The notes below the pieces were generated by a model. It did no database searches, was not told the origin of the DNA, and saw only the letters and a program-made list of their open reading frames with translations. From Capra hircus (lineage: Eukaryota > Chordata > Mammalia > Artiodactyla > Bovidae), in contig NC_030831.1 of assembly GCF_001704415.2 (NCBI RefSeq), positions 43,322,134 through 43,386,133 on the forward strand: a DNA stretch of 64,000 nucleotides, read 5' to 3'. Each line of letters opens with the position of its first letter. Within the stretch, counting starts at the first letter, position 1. Made by a program: the position numbers and the translations under genes. Positions 36,500-46,490 of this stretch are shown one piece after another.

Positions 36500-38596
36500 A
36501 AATTCAGACTTAAATTGAAGAAGGAGGGAAAACCACTAAACCATTCAGGTATGACCTAAATCAAATCTCTTACAATTATACAGTGGAAGTGAGAAATAGA
36601 TTCAAGTGATTAGATCTGACAGACAGAGTGCCTGTTGAACTATGAACGGAGGTTCGTGACTCTGTATAGGAGACAGAGATCAAGACCATCCCCAAGAAAA
36701 AGAAATGCAAAAAAGCAAAATGGCTGTCTGAGGAGGCCTTACAAATAGCTGTGAAGAGAAGAGAAGTGAAAAGCAAATGAGAAAAGGAAAGATACACCCA
36801 TTTGAATGCAGAGTTCCAAAGAAGAGAAAGGAGAAATAAGAAAGTCTTCCTCAGTGATCGACCCAAAGAAACAGAATAAAACAATAGAATGGGAAAGACT
36901 AGAGATCTCTTCAAGAAAATCAGAGATACCAAGGGAACATTTCATGCAAAGATGAGCACAATAAAGGACAGAAACAGTATGGACTTAACTGAAGCAGAAG
37001 ATATTCAGAGGTGGCAAGAATACAGAAGAACTATACAAAAAATATCTTCATGACCCAGATAATCATGATGGTATGACCACTCACCTAGAGCTGGACATCC
37101 TGGAATATGAAGTCAAGTGGGCCTTAGGAAGCATCACTTCGAACAAAGCTAGTGGAGGTGATGGAATTTCAGATGAGCTATTTCAAGTCCTAAAAGATGA
37201 TGCTGTGAAAGTGCTGCACTCAATATGCCAACAAATTTGGAAAACTCAGCAGTGGCCACAGGATTGGAAAAGGTCAGTTTTCATTCCAATCCCAAAGAAA
37301 GGCAATGCCAAAGAATGTTCAATCAATTGCACAATGGCACTCATCTCACACATTAGCAAAGTAATACTCAAAATTCTCCAAGCCAGGCTTCAACAATACA
37401 TGAACCATGAACTTCCAGATGTTCAAGCTGGTTTTAGAAAAGGCAGAGGAACCAGAGATCAAATTGCTGCTAGATTATCAAAAAGGCAAGAGAGTTCCAG
37501 AAAAGTATCTATTTCTGCTTTATTGACTATGCCAAAGCCTTTGCCTGGGTGGATCACCACAACCTGTGGAAAATTCTTCAAGAGATGGGAATACCAGACC
37601 ACCTGACCTGCCTCTTGTGAAATCTGTAAGCAGGTCAGGAAGCAGCAGTTAGAACTGGACATGGAACAACAGACTGGTTCCAAATAAGAAAAGGAATATA
37701 TCAGGGCTGTATATTGCTTATTTAACTTATATGCAGAGTAGTACATCATGAGAAACACTGGGCTGGATGAAGCACAAGCTGGAATCAAGATTGCCAGGGG
37801 AAATATCAATAACCTCAGATACGCAGATGACACCACCCTTATGGCAGAAAGTGAAGAAGAACTAAAGAGCCTCTTGATGAAAATGAAAGAGGAGAAGGAA
37901 AAAGTTGGCTTAAGACTCAACATTCAGAAAACTAAAATCATGGCATCTGGTCCCATTACTTCATGGCAAATAGATGTGGAAACAGTGTTAGACTTTATTT
38001 TCTTGGGCTCCAAAATCACTGCAGATGATGACTGCAGCCATGAAATTAAAGACACTTATTTCTTGAAAGAAAAGTTGTGACCAACCTAGATGCCATATTA
38101 AAAAGCAGAGACATTACTTTGCAATAAAAAGTCCGTCTAGTCAAGGCTATGGTTGGTTTTTCTAGTAGTCATGTATGGATGTGAGAGTTGGACTATAAAG
38201 AAAGCTGAGCACTGAAGAACTGACACTTTTGAACTGTGGCATTGGAGAAGACTCTTGAGAGCCCCTTGGACTACAAGGAGATCCAACCAGTCCATCCTAA
38301 AGGAAATCACTCCTTAATATTCATTGGAAGGACTGATGTTGAACCTGAAACTCCAATACTTTGGCCACCTGATGCGAAGAACTGACTCATTTGAAAAGAC
38401 CCTTATGCTGGGAAAGATTGAAGTGGGAGGAGAAGGGGATGACAGAGGATGAGATGGTTGGATGGCATCACCAATTCAATGGACATGAGCTTGAGTAAAC
38501 TCTGGGAGTTGGTGATGGACAGGGAGGCCTGGTGTGCTGCAGTCCACAGGGTCACAAAGAGTCAGACATGACTGAACGACTGAACTGAACTGAATT
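36500..38596 (+). mobile_element. BovB LINE, about 2.1 kb, degenerate ORF2 (plus)
   Basis: The longest BovB in the window. BovB ORF2 encodes an APE-type endonuclease and a reverse transcriptase used for target-primed integration. Here only the RT half and 3' end remain. The frame at 37073-37606 carries LELDILEYEVKWALG, SNKASGGDGI, PIPKKGNAKE and ARLQQYMNHELPDVQAGF. The frame at 37748-38080 carries LRYADDTTLMAESEEELK, including the YADD catalytic box. Frameshifts at about 37500 and 37690-37740 and stops downstream inactivate it. The 3' end is at 'gactgaactgaactg' near 38591. It is inserted in the L1M 3' region. Confidence 0.93.
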
Positions 38597-38812
38597 GTTG
38601 GGGGCTGACAGGGTGGAAGATGGGGAAGATACCTAAAGGGCACCCGATTTCCTTCAGGGGTGACAAAAATGTTCTAAACGTGATTGTGGTGATGGTTGCA
38701 TAATTCTGTGAAAATACCAAAGACCAATGAGTCACACACTTTAAAATGGTGTGTTGACTTGTAGAGTTTGTGAATTACATTTCAGTAAACTTCTAACAAA
38801 AAATTAACAAAC

Positions 38813-39380
38813 ACTAATCATCAAAAGACATTAGGTAATTATCACAACACCAAGTAAATACCCATATTTACTGATACCAAATTTTTCTTTTAAATATCTT
38901 TTAAATATCTGCCAAATATAGTAAAACCTCTACCAAATTGAGGGAAGACGTTAAAAGACACCACTCGAAACAGCAGAAGCTCTCTTAATCAGCCTTTATC
39001 TAGCTGACTGACCTATCTCACAGTTGCCAGTCCTCTAGCAACCAGACTGACTGATCTCCACGACAACTACAGACATGAGTCACCAGTGCATTCTGGTCAC
39101 CTGGTAGGGGAGCTGAACTTTTACCACACATCAGTTGGGTCTGTTCCCAAACCTATTCGTGCAACTCTACTGATATGATTACAAAAATAGTTCAATTAAA
39201 TGATGTATTAACTGATGAAATGTATATATGCATTCACATTTCCCTGCCAAACTACATGCAAACAGCAAATGAAGAATGACCCTGTGAAACAGAAGAAAAT
39301 TTCAGAAAAAAAATGTTTCTTCCCTTGAGGAGAAACTGGACCTACATCCAATCTTTAATACAGCATATAAGCCCTTGCAC
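38813..39380. other. Intron DNA, nothing recognised
   Basis: AT-rich sequence without a nameable feature. Confidence 0.4.
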
Positions 39381-39381
39381 C

Positions 39382-39578
39382 AGACTTCCCTGGTGGTCCA
39401 GTGGTTAAGACTGCATGCTCCCAATCCAAAGGAGGGTTTGATCCCTGGTCAGGGAAGTAGATCCCACATGCCAAAACTAAGAGCCCAAATGCTGCAACTA
39501 AAGATTCCACAGGTTGCAATGAAGACCCCACACTTTGCAACTAAGAGCCAGCAGAGTCAAATTAAAGAAAAACAAAAT
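39382..39578 (+). mobile_element. CHR-type SINE (plus)
   Basis: 'acttccctggtggtccagtg', 'gtttgatccctggtcaggga', 'gatcccacatgccaaaacta', 'gttgcaatgaagaccccaca'. Confidence 0.87.
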
Positions 39579-39604
39579 CACTGATCTAACATTAAAAAAG
39601 AGAA

Positions 39605-39840
39605 CTGGCATCACTTGTTCCCCTCCAATTCCTACACCTTCCCCTCACACACACCATGCTGGCATCCTGCTGTTCTGTTAGTCTCAAAAACAGCTTGCTC
39701 TCTGACACTTCACAATGATGTCCTTTTGCCTGGAAAGTTCCACTTCATGTCTAAACCCTTTCCATCAGCCTGGCTGACTCCTTAAAGCCGAGTTTGTCAT
39801 TTACGCAAAGATGCACGTACTCCTAAGAGCAGTACATAAA
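39605..39840 (+). repeat. L2-like fragment (plus)
   Basis: 'tgatgtccttttgcctggaa' and 'caccttcccctcacacacac' fit the L2 ORF2 end. Weak. Confidence 0.4.
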
Positions 39841-39849
39841 CGATGCTCA

Positions 39850-41230
39850 ATGGTAAATCACCTCTATCATGTACATATAGGAAGAGATGCCTAGAAGAAT
39901 ATTCTAAACAGTCATTATAACTAGATAGTAGAGTATGAAGTTATTTTTACATTCTTCTCTGTATCTGTCTGTGATATAAAATACAAGCAATTTCTACAAA
40001 TGAATAAAGGTACTTTGAAAAGGAAATAAAAGTCAAGCCCATTCCCACTTTGATCCTATCAAAATAAAAAAAAATTGTTTCATCTTAAAAACATTTAAAA
40101 TTCAAGCTATTCATTAAAGCAAACTGATCTGGCCCCTGGATAAGGCAAATTATTAAGAAAACTTTCTACTTTATCATCTAAGTGCTTAAATTACTTGAAA
40201 GGTAAATTGTCTGTTCCTTCAGGAATAACATGTTTAATCTCATAATTTGGTTACTCTGAAATCCTTTGCGAGACAGAGTACAACTGTCACTGGTCTTCAA
40301 ATACAGTAAGAACTGTACAACGGAACACTACTTATTATAAATTTTGTGTCCTATGGTCAATCAATGTTGCCAGTATTTAAGACATCTATGACTGTATCAC
40401 AGAAAGGCCATCTTGGTAATAAATAGTATCTGAGACAGACAGAGAAGAGAAGAGAGAGAAAGGACAGAGGAGACAGGGGAGAGAGTCAGAGGGGTTGCCA
40501 TAATGGCTCCAGTCTGCATAGGAAGATACATGAAATCTAACTGGAGATTTAACTATTTATCACATCATCGATATCTCACTACCAGTCTCTGTTAGTATTG
40601 ACACTCAGAAGTAACAACTCATGGGTAGACACAATTTACCCTAAGGACACACAAACAAATTTTCAGGCCATATAAGTTAATGTCAATCAAACAGCCATAT
40701 AAAATCAGGCATGTTTGAGGTCTTTAATCCAAAAAGAGGAAGCAGAATGTGTGTACTTCTCGTTCCTTTCAGCCTGCTGACCAAGGAGAAAATGCTGTTG
40801 TCACCAACAATTAAATAACATTTACCCTCCCAACCCTTTTAAAGAACACATATCATTTTTTAACTTGCCACACAATCCTATTTATAAACACCTAAATCAA
40901 GGTTTTACATCAGACAAAGCCTTCCAATAAAAGGGTAGGTTGATAGTAATTCCTTTGTATTTCCGCTAGATATTCTTAGATCTACTTAGTTTGATATCAA
41001 ATACTAATTTTACAACCATATAAAACAGGCTCACTATGCAGCTACAGTTTACACAATTATTTCTGTAAAAATATTACTTACTTCTTTCATGCTAATTTTT
41101 CAGTTACTTTTGAAATTAATTCAGAGCTATCAAATGTCATTTTTAAAAAGGACTACTCATCAAATGATCACTGTGAGTCTACATGAGCCAGATGTAAAAT
41201 CAAAGTACAGGGGCTAATTCAGCTAAAGAC
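39850..41230. other. Intron DNA; GA-rich tract at 40436-40500
   Basis: A purine-rich GA tract sits at 40436-40500. Otherwise nothing recognised. Confidence 0.4.
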
Positions 41231-41233
41231 AAA

Positions 41234-41360
41234 ATGGGGAAATTCCCTGGCAGTCCAGTGTTTAAGACTCTGCACTTGCACTGCTTGAGGACCTGGGTTC
41301 AATCCCTGGACAGAGAACTAAGATCCCACAAGTCTCACAGCAAAAAAAAAAAATTTTTTA
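41234..41360 (+). mobile_element. CHR-type SINE fragment (plus)
   Basis: 'aaattccctggcagtccagt', 'gggttcaatccctggacaga', then an A-tail at about 41342-41353. Confidence 0.85.
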
Positions 41361-41910
41361 AACAAAAATGGGTTTTTTTGTCTTGTTTTATTTTGTATTG
41401 TACTCTGTTAAAGCAGTCAGCACCCACATACTACCTTTGGCAGTTAATTTTACGCTGCTCAGGGAACATGAAAAATTTTCACATAGTCCACTTTCTGTCA
41501 AAATCTGTATATAACAAGAATGGAGTAAGTCCAAATACTACTTGTTCCTTGGTTCATTTCCAAAAGCTCTGGGTTTCCCCACAAAGCAGACTAATTCCAG
41601 GTGTGATTTCCCAGGAGGTTCAAATATGCAGCAAAATTCTTGAGTCGTTCTGAGTAATTCAGAATCAGACTAATTCACAAATTGCTCCAGTACAGACTGT
41701 GTTCACCTAACAGTGGGGCTGGGAGTTTACAGAGTCTGTTCCTTCTTTGTCTGGTTTCCATCCAACAAGAACGTATTCCCTTACTGCATAATGCCAGGAC
41801 CAAAAGAGTCACAGGCGAGAAATGCATCAAGGACAAGGACAATTTCACGGGCACAAAATTGTCAGCGTTCCGCAGATGCAGACAACCAAGGATTGTATTC
41901 AGACAAACCT
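41361..41910. other. Intron DNA, nothing recognised
   Basis: A set of overlapping open frames on both strands (41675-42030), none with a family motif. Confidence 0.35.
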
Positions 41911-41914
41911 GAAA

Positions 41915-42085
41915 GAGCTGAGAGAGGTGGCTGTACAACATGCTGGCTCTACAGCCCTGGGCAAGTCCCTCAACCTCACCATACCTCAGCTTTCATTAGT
42001 AATAGAACCCACTTCATAACCTGGTTGTGAGAATTAAATTAAGGTATCTAACAGTACTCAGCACAGAGGAAGAGCTAAAGTGTTT
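41915..42085 (+). repeat. MIR SINE (plus)
   Basis: 'ctacagccctgggcaagtcc', 'aacctggttgtgagaattaa', 'gtatctaacagtactcagca'. Confidence 0.75.
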
Positions 42086-42779
42086 TTTAAAGATGTGGGA
42101 ATGAAAGACAGTAAGTACTTATATATGGTACTTTATTTGAACTTCATAAATATGAACTTTATTTCTAAGATAGGAATATAAATCTTTTCCATACTTCCCC
42201 TCAGGGAAGCTTACATTTTCTGCTATGCTATGATTTTTACAAACTAGCTCTATCAAGATTAAAGGATCAAAAGAAGTTATCTAATTTCATATAATGCTTT
42301 AACCAATTTCACATAAAATACAGCAAATCCATCAAGGAGAACAGGTTACTGTTCTGTTCTGGTTACTCATTCAACCTTCTTGCCTGCTGAAGGGAAAGGG
42401 CCTCTGAGTGCTACATAATTAACTATAGTTAATAGAAGACAGAATGGAATGAAATTTAGAAAGCTAAAAACAAGGAAAAAGTCTCAATTAAGATACCTGG
42501 AAATTCCAATCTTTTATGTTTTAGTATTTTTAAGTGCTTAGCCTTTTCTTCAAATGTAAGAGTATCACCCACAAGAGTATTTAAGTAATGGCAGAAGGAA
42601 AAACCTGTAAACTAGGAGTGAAAGTTTTCCTAAACTGTGAATTAGAACCACTTTCCTTGACAGGAAAATTCCAACTACAGGTCAGTCATGTGATAGTTTA
42701 TAAATGACCACTCCCAGAGAGGAGGCCAAGGCAGGTAACACACTATGTACATTACAGGTCCTCCCCAAAACCAAAGTGA

Positions 42780-42962
42780 CAGAATACAGATTAGTGGTTA
42801 TTGGGGGGTTGGGGATGGGGGGAAGACAACAAAGAGGAGTGGGGGGACCCTAGGGGCTGATGAGACTTGACTGTGGTGATGGTATTTGTCAAAACGTAAA
42901 GAATTTCAACTAAAAAGTTTAAATTCTTCTGTATATAAATTATATCTTCAAAAAATAGAAAC
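42780..42962 (+). repeat. L1 3' end (plus)
   Basis: 'acagattagtggttattggg', 'ctgtggtgatggtatttgtc', 'ctgtatataaattatatctt'. Confidence 0.6.
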
Positions 42963-43431
42963 AACAGTGTAAGAAAAAGTTAAATTGCTTATTAAAGTAA
43001 AAAATTTTGGCTTCATGCACATCCTCGCTTTCTACCAACCCAGCTCAGGGCTCTGATTTGACCTCTCCTGAACCTCAACTCCATTTCTCAGGAAAAAGTC
43101 CCTCTGCTCTCCAGACCCAGCCCAACTCTAACTGGTTAAGTTTGGGGCCCTTTTACTTTCAAAAATTACCAGGGAATCCAAGGAGCTTTTGTGTGTATGA
43201 GCTATAATCAAATATTTACTGTATCACAAATTAAAACTGAAAGTTTATTGAATTGTTCAAATTAAATTGTTCAAAAATAATATTGCTGTAGAGCAGAAAT
43301 TAACACAACATTGTAAAACTACACTCCAATAAAATTTTTTAATAAAATGATTAAAGAAAAATAATGCTATTAAATGTTAATACATGTAACATTTTTATAG
43401 AAAGAAATGCTAAAAATTTTCCCAAAAAAAT

Positions 43432-43548
43432 AGACTTCCCGAGTGGTTCAGTTGTTAAGACTGAGCTTTCAATGCAGGAGACTCAGATTTGGTCCCTGGT
43501 AGGGGAACTAAGAACCCACATGCCACTCAGGGTGGCAAAAAAAAAGAG
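43432..43548 (+). mobile_element. CHR-type SINE fragment (plus)
   Basis: 'acttcccgagtggttcagtt', 'aggggaactaagaacccaca', then an A-rich tail. Confidence 0.8.
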
Positions 43549-43983
43549 TCAATAAAATAGTGAAAGGGGTGGTACTGTTTCACATTTTTGCAAAACTCCT
43601 GAAGGTGATGCTTAATAAAATCCAGCTACATCTGCTCTTCTGCAGCCACTCCGATAGGACAGTCAGGGTCGTGCAGCCATGAAGCCTCTGAAAGCACCAT
43701 TGTACACTCATGACAGAATAAGAGTAAAAGGACAAATAATGTCTCAGTAATACTTTGAAGATAATCTGATCACAAAAGGGTGTCAGAACCCACCCCCCCC
43801 AGAGCCTTGGAGAACCCCACTGTCCTTGCAGAACTACCGCTCTAGCCCAGCCACCTCTAGCTGCAACCACTTCTGGTGTTGGCAGGCATCCACTCTCCCT
43901 TGGATCTCCCCCTCTCCACCTCTTCCCACCCCTCTCTCTCCCCCAACTTCTTTCTCACTCTCTCTTCCCCTTTACTACCACTG

Positions 43984-44154
43984 CATGCATGCATGCATGC
44001 TCAGTCACTCAGTCATGTCTGACTCTTTGTGACCGCCATGGACTGCAACCCACCAAGCTCCTCTGTCCATAGGATTATCCCAGCAAGAATACTAGAATGG
44101 GCTGCCATTTCCTCCTTCAGGGGGATCTTTACCACTGAGGCACAAGGGAAGCCC
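43984..44154 (-). mobile_element. Bov-tA SINE (minus), 12-bp TSD
   Basis: 'catgctcagtcactcagtca', 'tttaccactgaggcacaagg', 'gaagcc'. The duplication ttactaccactg is at 43972-43983 and 44155-44166. It begins in a (GCAT)n run at 43983-44000. Confidence 0.92.
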
Positions 44155-44166
44155 TTACTACCACTG

Positions 44167-44372
44167 TGTGTGTTAGCTGCTCAGTTGTGTCCAACTCTTT
44201 GCAACCCCATGGATTGGGGTCTGCCAGGCTCCTCGGTCCATAGGATTTTCCAGGCAAGAATATTGCAGTGGGTTGCCATTCTCTTCTCCAGGGGATCTTC
44301 CCGATCCAGGGGATCGAACTTGGATCTCCCACATTGCACTTAAGACTCTTTACCATCTGAGCCACTGGGAAG
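44167..44372 (-). mobile_element. Second Bov-tA SINE (minus) at the same target
   Basis: 'gttagctgctcagttgtgtc', 'gggatcgaacttggatctcc', 'accatctgagccactgggaa'. It is followed by a third, partial copy of the target (actaccat, 44373-44380). Confidence 0.9.
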
Positions 44373-45239
44373 ACTACCATTACCAGCACCAAATGGACAA
44401 TCTTCCCCAACCTAGAAAACGAAACTTCCTACTTAAACTATCTCCTTCTTCACTAAAGTTTTTTTTTTAAGTTCCCACTCCTCCTACTGCCTCTCCTTTT
44501 TATTATTTTAATTACCAAAGTAATACAAAGAGACTCTGTCACTTCAAAAAAATCTAAGTAATAAAGATATATCACCATCCAAACCTCAATATCTTCCCTA
44601 GAGGTAAAAACCACTGTTACTGTAAAACATGGTCCAAACTCACTTTGTAAACAATCAGACCAAACTTCTCATTTTCTCATGATTTTCCCTCTTCAAATAG
44701 TTAAACCCCCCCCAAAAAAAAAGTTCTGAAAAAGAGTTCTATTTAGATTTCAATTCTTTTGATGATAAGTTATGGATCAAAGGACATAGCTATCAGGTAG
44801 GAGATGACAGAGTGACATTCCTACACAAACAAGTGCGAAACAAAATGTTACAACTATGCTAATTTTATGGCAACAAAACATAATGAGACTTATGACTATG
44901 CCTTGTATGTACAGTCCGCACATTTCATTACCTAAATGCAGATCAATGCTGATTATATTTGTATCAATTTGATATCAATAACAGTGCCTTCAGAGTTTAT
45001 AAAACATTTTCACCTATATAATCTCTTTGAAATTGCACAACCCATGAGATTAACAGAAACTATCTTTAATATTTAATAAGAAAGCCAAAATTATGAGAGA
45101 AAAAGAATTAGTTGCTCAAAATTACATAGCTAGAAAGATGCAAATCAGAAACCACAGACAGAACTTTTATTTTTTTACTCAAATCATATCCCACTCCTTT
45201 ATATCACATTGAACAATACATCAAAAATTGTCACAATAA

Positions 45240-45512
45240 GGCTTCCCTGTTCAGCAGTTAAGAATCCGCCTGCCAATGCAGAGGACACAGATTGGATTCC
45301 TTGTCCAGGAAGATTCCACATGCTGCAGGGCAACTAAGCCCAAGCACCACAGCTACTGAGCCCGAGAGTCCATGCTCCACAATCATAGAAGTCACCGCAA
45401 TGAAATGCCCGCGACTACAACCAGAGAGTAGCCCCTGCTCACCGGACCTAGAGAAAGCCCTAGCACACAGCAGTGAAGACTCAGCACAGCCAAAAATAAA
45501 ATAAACAAAATA
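45240..45512 (+). mobile_element. CHR-type SINE (plus), near full length
   Basis: 'ggcttccctgttcagcagtt', 'ggattccttgtccaggaaga', 'caaccagagagtagcccctg', 'agcagtgaagactcagcaca', then an A-rich tail. Confidence 0.87.
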
Positions 45513-45514
45513 AT

Positions 45515-46449
45515 TTTTTTTTAAAAAGCTGTCAGAAAACAAAAATACTAAGTTCTTGCATATTTTTTCTGCTAACCTGGAAGAAACTATGTCTACTTCT
45601 AAAGTTTAATAGAAAATATAAAACAAGTTGAATAACTTCTGAATGCAAAAAATAAATTATTTTTGCTTGTTATACAATATAATCCCCTGGGAAGCTTGTA
45701 TCTTACTTAAAATAACAATAAAAATTTAATAAAATTTACATCAACCTGTAGATGCATTATAAAATTAGAAAAATGACATCTTAAATTCTTAATTAGGTAA
45801 CATAAGACCTAAAACTCCACATGTAATGATGTAACAGCTCCAGACAGAAAATACCTCCACATATACATAAATCATTGATGCTGCCCTCATACTTCAGCGT
45901 TACTACGGAAATTTCTGCAAAGGACATATGGAGCCACATGGAAATCCCTTAAATTTCACAAACTGAATTTTAAATTATTTAAAAAATAATAAACATACTT
46001 TTATACAAAGACAAAGCATTTAATTCATCAGTAATGTTACTGAATGACTTCGTAAGTCCCTATTTTTTCCCACTCCAAAGCGACTCCACAGGAGTCCGAC
46101 ACATTTTAATGATTTATATGACACACTAGATCAGATTATTTAAAAAACTTACCCTATTTCTTGTTAAGGGCTCTGAATCTTAACTCCATTTCACAAACAA
46201 CACAGGAAAAATTTTAAATTTTGATAAAGCTTATCTTTATAACATAACGACATTTTAAATATATGGACATGATTAACTGATTTTTCTTTACATTTTACTC
46301 TTCCTAAATATAATAAATATATACCTGTTCTCAACACATCCTCATCAGAAGACCAAAACCCACAGTGAGATATTTCAGTAACTCAAGGTAGTGTAAACAG
46401 AAGTGTAAAGCTGGGTTATTACTAAGAAATATTTTAACATTTCTCTTAC
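45515..46449. other. Intron 2 DNA next to exon 2, nothing recognised
   Basis: AT-rich. No repeat named. This side holds the donor of intron 2. Confidence 0.4.
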
Positions 46450-46484
46450 CTCAGTTTCTGTACAATGTGAATATTCCACTTTAC
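46450..46484 (-). CDS. SPIRE1: SPIRE1 exon 2, 35-nt microexon (KIND domain)
   Basis: On the minus strand the acceptor 'ctttttgtatttttattacag' gives a good pyrimidine tract. It is followed by 35 nt and a donor GTAAGAG. The first two bases (GT) complete the glycine codon begun by the last G of exon 1. Eleven codons then read KVEYSHCTETE and end in phase 0, ready for exon 3 (VIESLG). The human protein as I remember it has K-L-G-Y-S-Q-C-M-E-T-E at this place, so six of eleven residues, including the Y-S, C and E-T-E anchors, are kept. Length, phases, splice sites and position all fit. It is too short to find by open-frame length alone. Confidence 0.9.
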
Positions 46485-46490
46485 CTGTAA

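Larger units (their letters stand above)
34085..38812 (+). repeat. Old L1M copy (plus) serving as host for nested insertions
   Basis: L1 blocks are at about 34085-34380 (ORF2, 'tagatggcatgatcctctac'), 34697-34777, 35151-35733 (ORF2 end, 'ggaaatgcaaattcacatca'), 36201-36499 and 38598-38812 (3' UTR, 'ttctgtgaaaataccaaaga'). They are in L1 order. Between them lie younger elements listed separately. Confidence 0.75.
2868..46449 (-). other. SPIRE1: SPIRE1 intron 2 (about 43.6 kb)
   Basis: The donor is GTAAGA at 46449 downwards and the acceptor is CAG-like 'cctag' at 2868-2870 (minus strand). Most of the recognisable content is transposon-derived. I found no additional exon with SPIRE1 homology. 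The phases of exons 2 and 3 fit each other directly, so no missing coding exon is needed. Confidence 0.85.

Noticed and set aside
37073..38080. Reverse-transcriptase-like frames as a functional gene
   Set aside because: They are broken parts of a BovB LINE with frameshifts. No complete ORF.
43980..44000. Short GCAT repeats as a CRISPR array
   Set aside because: A simple tetranucleotide run in a mammalian genome, with no spacer structure.
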